From: Streptomyces kronopolitis
GTDB lineage: Bacteria; Actinomycetota; Actinomycetes; Streptomycetales; Streptomycetaceae
Assembly (NCBI RefSeq): GCF_014646275.1
Contig: NZ_BMND01000011.1
Span: 124,001-188,000 of the forward strand
Direction: 5' to 3'
DNA length: 64,000 nt
Shown: one piece after another, positions 43,878 to 52,622 of the stretch
Position numbering within the stretch: position 1 is the first letter of the stretch
Layout of the letters: the number at the start of each line of letters is the position of its first letter
Translations under genes and position numbers: made by a program
The notes under the pieces: generated by a model
What the model was told of the DNA's origin: nothing
What the model saw: the letters and a program-made list of their open reading frames with translations, nothing else
The model's database searches: none

Positions 43878-43911
43878 TTGCATAATCCTGTCGCTATCCG
43901 TATAGTCATGC
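43878..43911 (+). promoter_or_regulatory. argC promoter with overlapping ARG-box-like sequence
   Basis: TTGCAT (43878-43883), a 17-bp spacer and TATAGT (43901-43906) form a good promoter. AT-rich half-sites TTGCATAAT and TATAGTCATGC span the same interval. This is the position of the ArgR operator upstream of argC in streptomycetes. ArgR encoded at 48487 is the expected repressor. Confidence 0.7.
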
Positions 43912-43929
43912 CATGAAGAAGGAGGGTGC

Positions 43930-44958
43930 ATGACGGTGCGAGCGGCAGTGGCCGGGGCGAGCGGGTACGCGGGGGGTGAGGTGCTGCGTCTGCTTCTGGG
44001 GCATCCGGAGGTGGAGATCGGCGCGGTGACCGGGCACTCCAACGCGGGGCAGCGACTGGGGGCGCTGCAGCCGCAGCTGCTTCCGCTGGCCGACCGGGAG
44101 CTGGCGCCGACCACGGCCGAGGTGCTGGCTGGCCACGAGGTCGTGTTTCTCGCGCTGCCGCACGGCCAGTCCGCCGCGGTCGCCGAGGAGCTCGGGCCCG
44201 AGGTGCTGGTCGTCGACTGCGGGGCCGACTTCCGGCTCGGCGACGCCGCGGACTGGGAGGCGTTCTACGGCACGGCCCACGCGGGCACCTGGCCGTACGG
44301 GCTTCCCGAGCTGCCCGGGGGCCGCGCCGCGCTCCAGGGGACGCGGCGCATCGCGGTCCCGGGCTGCTACCCGACCGCCGTCTCGCTCGCGCTGTTCCCC
44401 GCCTACGCGGACCGGCTCGCCGAGCCCGAGGCCGTCATCGTGGCGGCCACCGGCACCTCCGGCGCCGGCAAGGCGCTCAAGCCGCATCTGCTGGGCTCCG
44501 AGGTCATGGGTTCGATGAGCCCGTACGGCGTCGGCGGCGGGCACCGGCACACCCCCGAGATGATCCAGAACCTCAGCGCGGTGGCCGGCGAGCGCGTCGG
44601 GGTCTCCTTCACGCCGACCCTCGCCCCCATGTCGCGCGGCATCCTCGCGACCTGCTCGGCGAAGGCGAAGCCCGGCGTGGACGCCGCCGCCGTGCGGGCC
44701 GCGTACGAGAAGGCGCTGGCCGACGAGCCGTTCGTGCGGCTGCTGCCCGAGGGCCAGTGGCCGTCGACCGCCTCCGTGTACGGCTCCAACACCGTGCAGA
44801 TCCAGGTGGCCCTCGACGCGGCGGCCGGCCGGATCATCGCGATCAGCGCCCTCGACAACCTCACCAAGGGAACCGCGGGCGGCGCGGTGCAGAGCATGAA
44901 CCTCGCCCTGGGGCTGCCCGAGGAGACGGGCCTGCCGAAGGTCGGGGTCGCCCCGTGA
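43930..44958 (+). CDS. argC: N-acetyl-gamma-glutamyl-phosphate reductase
   Basis: 342 residues. Reduces N-acetylglutamyl phosphate with NADPH to the semialdehyde, step 3 of arginine synthesis. The nucleotide-binding N-terminus V-A-G-A-S-G-Y-A-G-G-E and the catalytic-cysteine motif I-A-V-P-G-C-Y-P-T-A are intact, as is H-R-H-T-P-E-M. GGAGG lies 5 nt before the ATG at 43930. First gene of argC-J-B-D-R. Confidence 0.97.
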   Translation: MTVRAAVAGASGYAGGEVLRLLLGHPEVEIGAVTGHSNAGQRLGALQPQLLPLADRELAPTTAEVLAGHEVVFLALPHGQSAAVAEELGPEVLVVDCGADFRLGDAADWEAFYGTAHAGTWPYGLPELPGGRAALQGTRRIAVPGCYPTAVSLALFPAYADRLAEPEAVIVAATGTSGAGKALKPHLLGSEVMGSMSPYGVGGGHRHTPEMIQNLSAVAGERVGVSFTPTLAPMSRGILATCSAKAKPGVDAAAVRAAYEKALADEPFVRLLPEGQWPSTASVYGSNTVQIQVALDAAAGRIIAISALDNLTKGTAGGAVQSMNLALGLPEETGLPKVGVAP

Positions 44959-45034
44959 CCTCCGTGGAGCGAAAGCGGCGGCAGGGACGGCAGAGCAGGA
45001 CCGGCGGGGCCGGAACAACGACGGAGGACACGCA

Positions 45035-46213
45035 GTGAGCGTCACGGCAGCACAGGGATTCACGGCGGCGGGCATCGCGGCCGGGATCAAGGAGAGCGGC
45101 GGCCCGGACCTGGCCCTCGTGGTGAACCAGGGGCCGCGGAGCGCCGCCGCCGGTGTCTTCACGTCCAACCGCGTCAAGGCGGCGCCGGTGCTCTGGACGG
45201 AACAGGTGCTGAAGGGCGGAGAGCTGTCCGCCGTCGTCCTCAACTCCGGTGGCGCCAACGCCTGTACGGGCCCGCAGGGCTTCCAGGACACCCACGCCAC
45301 CGCGGAGAAGGTCGCCGCGTCGCTGAACACCGCGGGGTACGACGAGACCGGCGGACACGACGCCGGCAGGATCGCCGTGTGCTCGACCGGCCTGATCGGC
45401 GTCACGCTGCCGATGGACAAGCTGCTGCCCGGCGTCGACACCGCGGTCGCCCAACTCACCCCGCACGGCGGCGAGAAGGCCGCCATCGCCATCAAGACCA
45501 CCGACAGCGTGCACAAGACCGCGCAGGTCAGCCAGGACAACTGGACCGTGGGCGGGATGGCCAAGGGCGCCGGCATGCTCGCCCCGGGCTTGGCCACCAT
45601 GCTCGTGGTGCTCACCACCGACGCCGATCTGCCGGCGGCCGAGCTGGACCGGGCGCTGCGTGCCGCCACCCGCACCACCTTCGACCGGGTCGACTCCGAC
45701 GGCTGCATGTCGACCAACGACACCGTGCTGCTGCTCGCCTCCGGCGCCTCCGGCACCGTGCCGGACACCGGCGACTTCGCCGAGGCGGTGCGCACCGTCT
45801 GCGCCGACCTCGCCCGGCAGCTGATCGGGGACGCCGAGGGCGCCAGCAAGGACATCCGGATCGAGGTCGTCGGCGCGGCCAGCGAGGACGACGCGGTGGA
45901 GGTCGGCCGCTCGATCGCCCGCAACAACCTCCTCAAGTGCGCCCTGCACGGCGAGGACCCCAACTGGGGCCGGGTGCTCTCCGCCATCGGCACCACCTCC
46001 GCCGCCTTCGAACCCGACCAGCTGAACGTCGCCATCAACGACATCTGGGTCTGCAAGAACGGCTCGGTGGGCGAGGACCGCGACCTGGTCGACATGCGCT
46101 ACCGGGAGGTGCGGATCACCGCCGACCTCGCCGCCGGCACCGAGTCCGCGGTCATCTGGGCCAACGACCTCACCGCCGACTACGTCCACGAGAACAGCGC
46201 GTACTCGTCATGA
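45035..46213 (+). CDS. argJ: Bifunctional ornithine acetyltransferase/N-acetylglutamate synthase
   Basis: 392 residues. Transfers acetyl between N-acetylornithine and glutamate, recycling the acetyl group. The self-cleavage site is visible as M-L-A-P-G-L-A-T-M-L, where the Thr becomes the nucleophile of the beta chain. GGAGG lies 8 nt before the GTG at 45035. With argJ present, argE is not needed. Whether it is mono- or bifunctional cannot be told from sequence. Confidence 0.97.
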   Translation: MSVTAAQGFTAAGIAAGIKESGGPDLALVVNQGPRSAAAGVFTSNRVKAAPVLWTEQVLKGGELSAVVLNSGGANACTGPQGFQDTHATAEKVAASLNTAGYDETGGHDAGRIAVCSTGLIGVTLPMDKLLPGVDTAVAQLTPHGGEKAAIAIKTTDSVHKTAQVSQDNWTVGGMAKGAGMLAPGLATMLVVLTTDADLPAAELDRALRAATRTTFDRVDSDGCMSTNDTVLLLASGASGTVPDTGDFAEAVRTVCADLARQLIGDAEGASKDIRIEVVGAASEDDAVEVGRSIARNNLLKCALHGEDPNWGRVLSAIGTTSAAFEPDQLNVAINDIWVCKNGSVGEDRDLVDMRYREVRITADLAAGTESAVIWANDLTADYVHENSAYSS

Positions 46214-46307
46214 ACGCGCACCCCAGGCTCCGGCGCGCGCTGTGTGCACAGCGCGCCCGGGGGTACCTCCCGCGCGAGGCGTGGAGGAGAAACGAGGCCG
46301 GACCGGC

Positions 46308-47246
46308 ATGAGCACCCGCAAGCACACCGCACTTCCCAAGGCGCGCACCCTCATCGAGGCGCTGCCCTGGCTGACCAGGCACCACGGCAAGACCGTCGTC
46401 ATCAAGTTCGGCGGCAACGCCATGATCGACGAGGAGCTCAAGCGCGCCTTCGCCCAGGACGTGGTCTTCCTGCGGCACGCCGGGCTGCGCCCCGTCGTCG
46501 TGCACGGCGGCGGCCCGCAGATCAGCGCCCAGCTCGACCTGCTCGGCCTGGAGTCGGAGTTCAAGGGCGGCCTGCGGGTCACCACGCCCGAGGCGATGAA
46601 CGTCGTACGGATGGTGCTGGCCGGACAGGTGCAGCGGGAGCTGGTCGGGCTGCTCAACGAGCACGGCCCGCTCGCCGTCGGCATGACCGGCGAGGACGCC
46701 CATCTGATGGCGGCCACCAAGCACTACGCCGACATCGACGGGGAGCGGGTGGACATCGGCCGGGTCGGCGAGATCACCGCCATCGACCCCGGCGCGGTCC
46801 ACGCGCTGCTGGACGACGGCCGGATCCCGGTCATCTCCTCCATCGCCCGCAGCAGCGACGAGGAGGACGCGGCGTCCACGAGCTCCGGCGCGTCCGGCGT
46901 CTTCAACGTCAACGCCGACACCGCCGCGGCCGCACTCGCCGCGGCCCTCGGCGCCGAGACCCTGATGGTCCTCACCGACGTCGAGGGCCTCTACGAGGAC
47001 TGGCCGAACAGCGACGAGGTGATCTCCCGCCTCACCGCCACGGAACTGGAGAAGCTGCTGCCCGACCTGGCCAGCGGCATGGTCCCCAAGATGCGGGGCT
47101 GCCTGCACGCCGTCCGCAACGGCGTGCACACCGCCCGGGTCATCGACGGGCGGGTCCAGCACTCGATCCTGCTGGAGATCTTCACCGACGAAGGGATCGG
47201 CACGATGGTCGTGCCGGACGCGAACACGATCGAGGGGACGGCATGA
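46308..47246 (+). CDS. argB: Acetylglutamate kinase
   Basis: 312 residues of the amino-acid-kinase family. Phosphorylates N-acetylglutamate, the committed and usually arginine-inhibited step. ATP-site V-I-K-F-G-G-N-A-M and substrate loop H-G-G-G-P-Q-I-S are present, followed by V-N-A-D-T-A-A-A-A-L-A. The N-terminal extension before the kinase core is the kind found in arginine-sensitive hexameric forms. The start is the ATG at 46308. The stop overlaps argD (ATGA). Confidence 0.97.
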   Translation: MSTRKHTALPKARTLIEALPWLTRHHGKTVVIKFGGNAMIDEELKRAFAQDVVFLRHAGLRPVVVHGGGPQISAQLDLLGLESEFKGGLRVTTPEAMNVVRMVLAGQVQRELVGLLNEHGPLAVGMTGEDAHLMAATKHYADIDGERVDIGRVGEITAIDPGAVHALLDDGRIPVISSIARSSDEEDAASTSSGASGVFNVNADTAAAALAAALGAETLMVLTDVEGLYEDWPNSDEVISRLTATELEKLLPDLASGMVPKMRGCLHAVRNGVHTARVIDGRVQHSILLEIFTDEGIGTMVVPDANTIEGTA

Positions 47247-48478
47247 GCGACGCGGCACACGGCCACGGTCCGGTGACCAACGCGGACCTCACCGGGCGCT
47301 GGCAGGGCGCCATGATGGACAACTTCGGCACCCCCCGCGTCCCGCTCGTACGCGGCGAGGGCACCCGGGTGTGGGACGCCGACGGCAAGGAGTACCTCGA
47401 CTTCCTCGGCGGCATCGCGGTCAACTCCCTCGGCCACGCCCACCCCGCGGTGGTCCGCGCGGTCTCCGACCAGGTCGCCACGCTCGGCCACGTCTCCAAC
47501 TTCTTCGTCAGCGAGCCCACCGTCGCCCTGGCCGAGCGGCTGCTCGCGCTCGCCGGACGCCCCGGCCGGGTCTACTTCTCCAACTCCGGCGCCGAGGCCA
47601 ACGAGGCCGCCTTCAAGATCGGCCGGCTGACCGGCCGCACGCACATGGTCTCCACGGCCGGCGGCTTCCACGGCCGCACCATGGGCGCCCTCGCGCTCAC
47701 CGGCCAGCCCGCCAAGCAGGCCCCGTTCGCCCCGCTGCCCGGCGACGTCGACTACGTTCCCTACGGCGACACCGAGGCCCTGCGCGCGGCCGTCACCACC
47801 GACACCGCCTTCGTCATCCTGGAGCCCCTCCAGGGCGAGAACGGCGTGGTCGTGCCGCCGCCCGGCTACCTCCGGGCCGCCCGCGAGATCACCGCCGCCA
47901 CCGGCACCCTGCTGGTCCTCGACGAGATCCAGACCGGCATCGGCCGCACCGGCCACTGGCTGGAGTCCGGGGCCCAGGGCGTCGAGGCGGACATCGTCAC
48001 CCTCGCCAAGGGCCTGGGCGGCGGCCTGCCCATCGGCGCCACCCTCGCCTTCGGCCCCGCCGCCGACCTGCTCACCCCCGGATCGCACGGGTCGACCTTC
48101 AGCGGCAACCCGGTCGTCTGCGCCGGCGCCCTCGCCGTCCTGGACACCATCGAGAAGGACGGCCTCCTCGATCACGTCAAGCGCGTCGGCGAGCGGCTGC
48201 GCACCGGGACCGAGGCCCTGGGGCACCCCTTGGTCGGCCAGGTCCGCGGTGCGGGGCTGCTCCTGGGTATCGTCTTGACGGAGTCGCTCGCGCCGCAGGT
48301 GCAGCAGGCGGCTCAGGACGCGGGCCTCCTGGTGAACGCGGTCGCGCCGGACGTGATCCGGCTCGCCCCGCCGCTGATCGTCTCCGACGACGAAGCGGAG
48401 GAGTTCCTCCGGAAGCTGCCCGCCGTCCTCAACACGGCCCGCCAAGGGGCCGACGGGGAACGACGAGCCGGAGACTGA
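47243..48478 (+). CDS. argD: Acetylornithine aminotransferase
   Basis: 411 residues, class III PLP aminotransferase. The motifs N-S-G-A-E-A-N-E-A-A, V-L-D-E-I-Q-T-G-I-G-R and the PLP lysine in V-T-L-A-K-G-L-G-G-G are intact. It converts N-acetylglutamate semialdehyde to N-acetylornithine. The ATG at 47243 overlaps the argB stop by 4 nt. Confidence 0.97.
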   Translation: MSDAAHGHGPVTNADLTGRWQGAMMDNFGTPRVPLVRGEGTRVWDADGKEYLDFLGGIAVNSLGHAHPAVVRAVSDQVATLGHVSNFFVSEPTVALAERLLALAGRPGRVYFSNSGAEANEAAFKIGRLTGRTHMVSTAGGFHGRTMGALALTGQPAKQAPFAPLPGDVDYVPYGDTEALRAAVTTDTAFVILEPLQGENGVVVPPPGYLRAAREITAATGTLLVLDEIQTGIGRTGHWLESGAQGVEADIVTLAKGLGGGLPIGATLAFGPAADLLTPGSHGSTFSGNPVVCAGALAVLDTIEKDGLLDHVKRVGERLRTGTEALGHPLVGQVRGAGLLLGIVLTESLAPQVQQAAQDAGLLVNAVAPDVIRLAPPLIVSDDEAEEFLRKLPAVLNTARQGADGERRAGD

Positions 48479-48486
48479 CGACAACG

Positions 48487-49029
48487 ATGACCGAGCCGCA
48501 GGACAACGAGTCGCTCAACGGCGGCCAGGCCGTACCGCAGACCCGCACCGCCCGCCACCGGCGGATCGTGGACATCCTCAACCGGCTGCCGGTCCGCTCC
48601 CAGAGCCAGCTCGCCAAGCTGCTCGCCGACGACGGCCTGTCCGTCACCCAGGCGACGCTCTCGCGCGACCTGGACGAGCTGGGCGCGGTGAAGATCCGCA
48701 ACACCGGCGGCGAGCTGATCTACGCGGTGCCCAGCGAGGGCGGCGACCGCAAGCCGCGGGCGCCGCTGGGCGAGTCGGCCAAGGAGGAGCGGATGCGCCG
48801 CCTCTCCGGCGAACTCCTCATCTCCGCCGAGGCGTCCGCCAACCTCGTCGTCCTGCGCACCCCGCCGGGCGCCGCCCAGTTCCTGGCCTCGGCCATCGAC
48901 CAGGCCGAACTGCACGACATCCTCGGCACCATCGCCGGCGACGACACCCTGATGCTCATCAGCCGCGACCCGGCGGGCGGCCAGGCCCTCGCCGCCCATC
49001 TGCTGCGACTGGCACAGAAGGCGCACTAG
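48487..49029 (+). CDS. argR: Arginine repressor
   Basis: 180 residues. The N-terminal winged HTH (about 20-90) has R-H-R-R-I-V-D-I-L-N and S-V-T-Q-A-T-L-S-R-D-L-D-E-L-G. The C-terminal oligomerisation and arginine-binding domain ends with the motif D-D-T-L-M-L-I-S-R. With bound arginine the hexamer represses arg promoters; candidate operators are at 43878 and 51235. It begins 8 bp after argD and closes the operon. Confidence 0.97.
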   Translation: MTEPQDNESLNGGQAVPQTRTARHRRIVDILNRLPVRSQSQLAKLLADDGLSVTQATLSRDLDELGAVKIRNTGGELIYAVPSEGGDRKPRAPLGESAKEERMRRLSGELLISAEASANLVVLRTPPGAAQFLASAIDQAELHDILGTIAGDDTLMLISRDPAGGQALAAHLLRLAQKAH

Positions 49030-49066
49030 GCCTGATCCAACGGACGGGCCCTGGGCGCGCCGGGCC

Positions 49067-49085
49067 GCCGGGGACGCTCCCCGGC
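49067..49085 (+). terminator. Hairpin after argR
   Basis: Perfect 8-bp arms (49067-49074, 49078-49085) sit within a longer GC-rich region 38 bp past the argR stop. It is a plausible end of the argCJBDR transcript. Confidence 0.55.
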
Positions 49086-49255
49086 GCCCTTCGCCACCAC
49101 CCCGAGCGCCCCGCCGCGACCCGTGCGGCGTCCGTGCGCGGAATCCACCCGAGCCACCCGCTGCCTGCCGAACCCCATACGGCAGGATGGCAGTTCGCGC
49201 CGGGACGTCCACGGATGTCCCGGCGCCTTCGCAGCCCTAGAGACAAGCAGGTGGC

Positions 49256-49327
49256 ATGGTGACGAGACATCACATCCGGTGCATAGCAGGCCCGCTCCTT
49301 CCGGTCGCGGGAGGAGCCGGCCGGTGA
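49256..49327 (+). CDS. Short upstream ORF coupled to the mechanosensitive channel gene
   Basis: A 23-codon frame starting at the ATG at 49256 (M-V-T-R-H-H-I-R-C-I-A-G). AAGCAGGTGG before it is a fair ribosome site. Its TGA overlaps the GTG of the channel gene (GTGA at 49324). The overlap is exactly that of translational coupling, so it is probably a leader peptide or regulatory uORF rather than a functional product. Not proven to be translated. Confidence 0.45.
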   Translation: MVTRHHIRCIAGPLLPVAGGAGR

Positions 49328-50403
49328 ACCGCGCTGTGACACTGCACGACCTGATCGTGGCCGGAGCGGCGCTGGCCGCCGGCATCGTGGCCGGACTGCT
49401 GCTGCGCGTCGCCCTGCGCTGGCTGGGCAAGCACGCGCTGCGCACCCGGTGGAGCGGCGACGATGTCATCGTCGACGCCCTGCGGGCCGTGGTGCCCTGG
49501 GGCGCGGTCGCCGGCGGACTGGCGGCCGCCACCGCCGCGCTGCCGCTGACCCCGGTGATCGGACACACCGTCAACCGGACGCTGACCGTGCTGCTCATCC
49601 TGGTCGTCACGCTCACCGCGGCCCGGGTGATCACCGGCCTGGTGAAGTCCCTCGCGCAGTCCCGCTCCGGGGTGGCCGGCTCGGCGACCATCTTCGCCAA
49701 CATCACCCGCATCATCGTCCTGGCGATGGGCTTCCTCGTCGTCCTGCAGACCCTGGGCATCTCCATCGCCCCGCTGCTGACCGCGCTCGGCGTGGGCGGC
49801 CTCGCGGTCGCCCTGGCCCTCCAGGACACCCTCGCCAACCTCTTCGCGGGCGTGCACATCCTCGCCTCCAAGACGGTGCAGCCCGGCGACTACATCCGGC
49901 TCAGCAGCGGGGAGGAGGGCTATGTCGTCGACGTCAACTGGCGCAACACCGTGGTGCGTCAGCTCTCCAACAACCTGGTGATCATCTCCAACGCCCAGCT
50001 GGCCGGCACCAACATGACCAACTTCACCCGCCCGGAACAGAAGCTGACGATCCTGGTGCAGGTGGGCGTCGGCTACGACAGCGACCTCGACCACGTCGAG
50101 CGGGTCACCACCGAGGTCGTCGAGAGCGTGATGAAGGACGTCAACGGCGGCGACCCCGACCACGAGGCGGCCGTCCGCTTCCACACCTTCGGTGACTCCC
50201 GCATCGGCTTCACGGTGATCCTGGGCGTCGGCGAGTTCAGCGACCAGTACCGGATCAAGCACGAGTTCATCAAGCGCCTGCACCGGCGCTACCGGGACGA
50301 GGGCATCCGGATCCCCTCCCCGGCGCGGACCGTGGCCCTCCAGAAGCCGGAGGAGATCGCGATACCGCACCAGCGCGATCTGTCGTCGGACGCGGTGCCG
50401 TAG
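49324..50403 (+). CDS. MscS-family mechanosensitive channel
   Basis: 359 residues. Three to four N-terminal membrane helices (about 8-165) end in the pore-lining segment A-L-G-V-G-G-L-A-V-A-L-A-L-Q-D-T-L-A-N-L-F, followed by the beta domain V-Q-P-G-D-Y-I-R-L and the Y-V-V-D-V-N-W-R-N-T signature. It opens under membrane tension to release osmolytes. The GTG at 49324 follows GGGAGGAG. It is separated from argR by about 295 bp, so it is not clearly part of that operon. Confidence 0.92.
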   Translation: MNRAVTLHDLIVAGAALAAGIVAGLLLRVALRWLGKHALRTRWSGDDVIVDALRAVVPWGAVAGGLAAATAALPLTPVIGHTVNRTLTVLLILVVTLTAARVITGLVKSLAQSRSGVAGSATIFANITRIIVLAMGFLVVLQTLGISIAPLLTALGVGGLAVALALQDTLANLFAGVHILASKTVQPGDYIRLSSGEEGYVVDVNWRNTVVRQLSNNLVIISNAQLAGTNMTNFTRPEQKLTILVQVGVGYDSDLDHVERVTTEVVESVMKDVNGGDPDHEAAVRFHTFGDSRIGFTVILGVGEFSDQYRIKHEFIKRLHRRYRDEGIRIPSPARTVALQKPEEIAIPHQRDLSSDAVP

Positions 50404-50518
50404 GCCGGTGGGCCGACCGGGGCGGGCCGACCCGTGCGCCGCCCCGGCCGGCCGCCGCCCGCCCGGGCCCGCCGCGGCCTGGGCTCCCACCGGCGCCGCA
50501 GCGCGCACCGCACACGGC

Positions 50519-50551
50519 AAAGGCCGCTCCCGATCTTCGGAAGCGGCCTTT
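50519..50551. terminator. Bidirectional terminator between the channel gene and tRNA-Pro
   Basis: AAAGGCCGCT (50519-50528) pairs with AGCGGCCTTT (50542-50551), giving A-rich and T-rich flanks on both strands. It can serve the channel gene rightward and the tRNA leftward. Confidence 0.85.
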
Positions 50552-50568
50552 GACCTGCAAAAACACCG

Positions 50569-50642
<74 letters not shown>

Positions 50643-50784
50643 GTGCCCGTGCCGGCCGGAAGATGCCCGGCCGGGGTGTGCAGAAGAAAAATACCCTGTC
50701 CCGGGCCATGAATCCAAAGCGGGGCCCACCGGGGGTGCGTCCCGGCCTCCCGGCGGGGGGCCGGTGCCCGTGATTCGATGAGAT

Positions 50785-51162
50785 ATGGGTGAAATGTTCC
50801 CGAAGGACGCCCTCCGGGTGCGCCGGGTGTACGAGGCGCCGGAGTCGGCGGACGGGGCGCGGGTGCTGATCGACCGGCTCTGGCCGCGCGGGCTGTCGAA
50901 GGCGGACGCGCGGCTCACCGAGTGGTGCAAGGACGTGGCGCCGTCGAACGAGCTGCGTCGCTGGTACGGCCACCAGGGGGAGCGGTTCGAGGAATTCGCC
51001 GAGCGGTATCGCGCGGAGCTGGCGCAGGAGGGCGCCCCGGAGGCGCTGGAGCGGCTGCGGGGGCTCGCCGCCGAGGGCCCGCTGACGCTGCTGACGGCCA
51101 CGAAGGATGTCTCCTTCAGCCATGCGGCCGTGCTCACCGAGGTGCTCCGGGAGGGCCTCTGA
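50785..51162 (+). CDS. DUF488 family protein
   Basis: 125 residues fitting DUF488: V-R-R-V-Y-E-A, V-L-I-D-R-L-W-P-R-G-L-S-K, W-C-K-D-V-A-P-S-N-E-L-R-R-W and T-L-L-T-A-T-K-D. The start at 50785 is a GTG-free ATG with no strong ribosome site. Function unknown; the fold resembles small phosphatase-like or nucleotide-binding domains. Confidence 0.88.
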   Translation: MGEMFPKDALRVRRVYEAPESADGARVLIDRLWPRGLSKADARLTEWCKDVAPSNELRRWYGHQGERFEEFAERYRAELAQEGAPEALERLRGLAAEGPLTLLTATKDVSFSHAAVLTEVLREGL

Positions 51163-51214
51163 GGCCCCGACTCGCACCGTCGACACGCCGCTGACCTGCA
51201 TGTTCTCCGATGCG

Positions 51215-51264
51215 TTGACGAAGCATACAGTGGAGTGCATACTTATACCCATCAGCGTATGCAC
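51215..51264 (+). promoter_or_regulatory. argG promoter with ARG box
   Basis: TTGACG (51215-51220), 17 bp, CATACT (51238-51243). GTGCATAC (51235-51242) and GTATGCAC (51257-51264) are perfect inverted 8-mers that cover the -10 region; a further GCATAC lies at 51223-51228. ArgR binding here would block polymerase. The long leader extends to the GTG at 51280. Confidence 0.8.
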
Positions 51265-51279
51265 CGTAAGGAGAAACCC

Positions 51280-52473
51280 GTGACCGAGCGCGTCGTACTC
51301 GCCTACTCGGGCGGCCTGGACACCTCCGTCTGTATCGGCTGGATCGCCGAGGAGACGGGCGCCGAGGTCATCGCCGTTGCCGTGGACGTCGGCCAGGGCG
51401 GCGAGGACCTGGACGTCATCCGCAAGCGTGCGCTTGCCTGCGGCGCGGTCGAGGCCGAGGTCGCGGACGCCAAGGACGAGTTCGCCGACGAGTACTGCCT
51501 CCCGGCGATCAAGGCCAACGCCCTGTACATGGACCGCTACCCGCTGGTCTCCGCGCTCTCCCGGCCGACCATCGTCAAGCACCTGGTCGCCGCCGCCAAG
51601 AAGCACGGCGCCACCACCGTCGCCCACGGCTGCACTGGCAAGGGCAACGACCAGGTCCGCTTCGAGGCCGGTATCTCCTCCCTCGCCCCCGACCTGAAGT
51701 GCATCGCCCCGGTCCGCGACTACGCGATGACCCGGGACAAGGCGATCGCCTTCTGCGAGGAGAAGGACCTCCCGATCGCGACCACCAAGAAGTCGCCGTA
51801 CTCCATCGACCAGAACGTCTTCGGGCGGGCCGTGGAGACCGGCTTCCTGGAGGACATCTGGAACGCGCCGATCGAGGACGTGTACGAGTACACGGAGAAC
51901 CCCGCCACCCAGCGGGAGGCCGACGAGGTCGTCATCACCTTCAAGGAGGGCGTGCCGGTCGCCATCGACGGCAAGCCCGTCACCGTCCTCCAGGCCATCC
52001 AGCAGCTCAACGAGCGGGCCGGCGGCCAGGGCATCGGCCGGATCGACATGGTCGAGGACCGGCTGGTCGGCATCAAGTCCCGCGAGGTGTACGAGGCGCC
52101 CGGCGCCATCGCGCTGATCACCGCGCACCAGGAGCTGGAGAGCGTCACCGTCGAGCGCGAACTGGCCCGCTACAAGCGGCAGGTCGAGCAGCGCTGGGGC
52201 GAGCTGGTCTACGACGGCCTGTGGTTCTCCCCGCTCAAGCGCGCCCTGGACGGCTTCATCAACGAGGCCAACCAGCAGGTCAGCGGCGACATCCGGATGA
52301 CCCTGCACGGCGGCCGCGCGGTCGTCACCGGCCGGAAGTCGGACCGGTCGCTGTACGACTTCAACCTCGCGACGTACGACACCGGCGACACCTTCGACCA
52401 GTCGCTCTCGAAGGGCTTCATCGAGCTCTTCGGCATGTCGAGCAAGATCGCGGCCAAGCGCGACCTGGCCTGA
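51280..52473 (+). CDS. argG: Argininosuccinate synthase
   Basis: 397 residues. Joins citrulline and aspartate with ATP. The N-type ATP pyrophosphatase P-loop reads V-L-A-Y-S-G-G-L-D-T-S; aspartate/citrulline contacts appear in H-G-C-T-G-K-G-N-D-Q-V-R-F-E. AAGGAG lies 8 nt before the GTG at 51280. An in-frame ATG 45 nt upstream would place the ARG box inside the gene and is less likely. Confidence 0.97.
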   Translation: MTERVVLAYSGGLDTSVCIGWIAEETGAEVIAVAVDVGQGGEDLDVIRKRALACGAVEAEVADAKDEFADEYCLPAIKANALYMDRYPLVSALSRPTIVKHLVAAAKKHGATTVAHGCTGKGNDQVRFEAGISSLAPDLKCIAPVRDYAMTRDKAIAFCEEKDLPIATTKKSPYSIDQNVFGRAVETGFLEDIWNAPIEDVYEYTENPATQREADEVVITFKEGVPVAIDGKPVTVLQAIQQLNERAGGQGIGRIDMVEDRLVGIKSREVYEAPGAIALITAHQELESVTVERELARYKRQVEQRWGELVYDGLWFSPLKRALDGFINEANQQVSGDIRMTLHGGRAVVTGRKSDRSLYDFNLATYDTGDTFDQSLSKGFIELFGMSSKIAAKRDLA

Positions 52474-52622
52474 TCCGCCTCGTTACCTTCGTACAGCGCC
52501 GCCTCCCCGCCCCCGCGGCGGGGCGGGGATCCCCCCTGGTCCGCACGGGCCTCGGGGGAGGCGGCACAGGGGGCCCGGGACGCGTCCCGGAATGCCCGTC
52601 ACAGCAGCCTTGAGGAGCAGCA

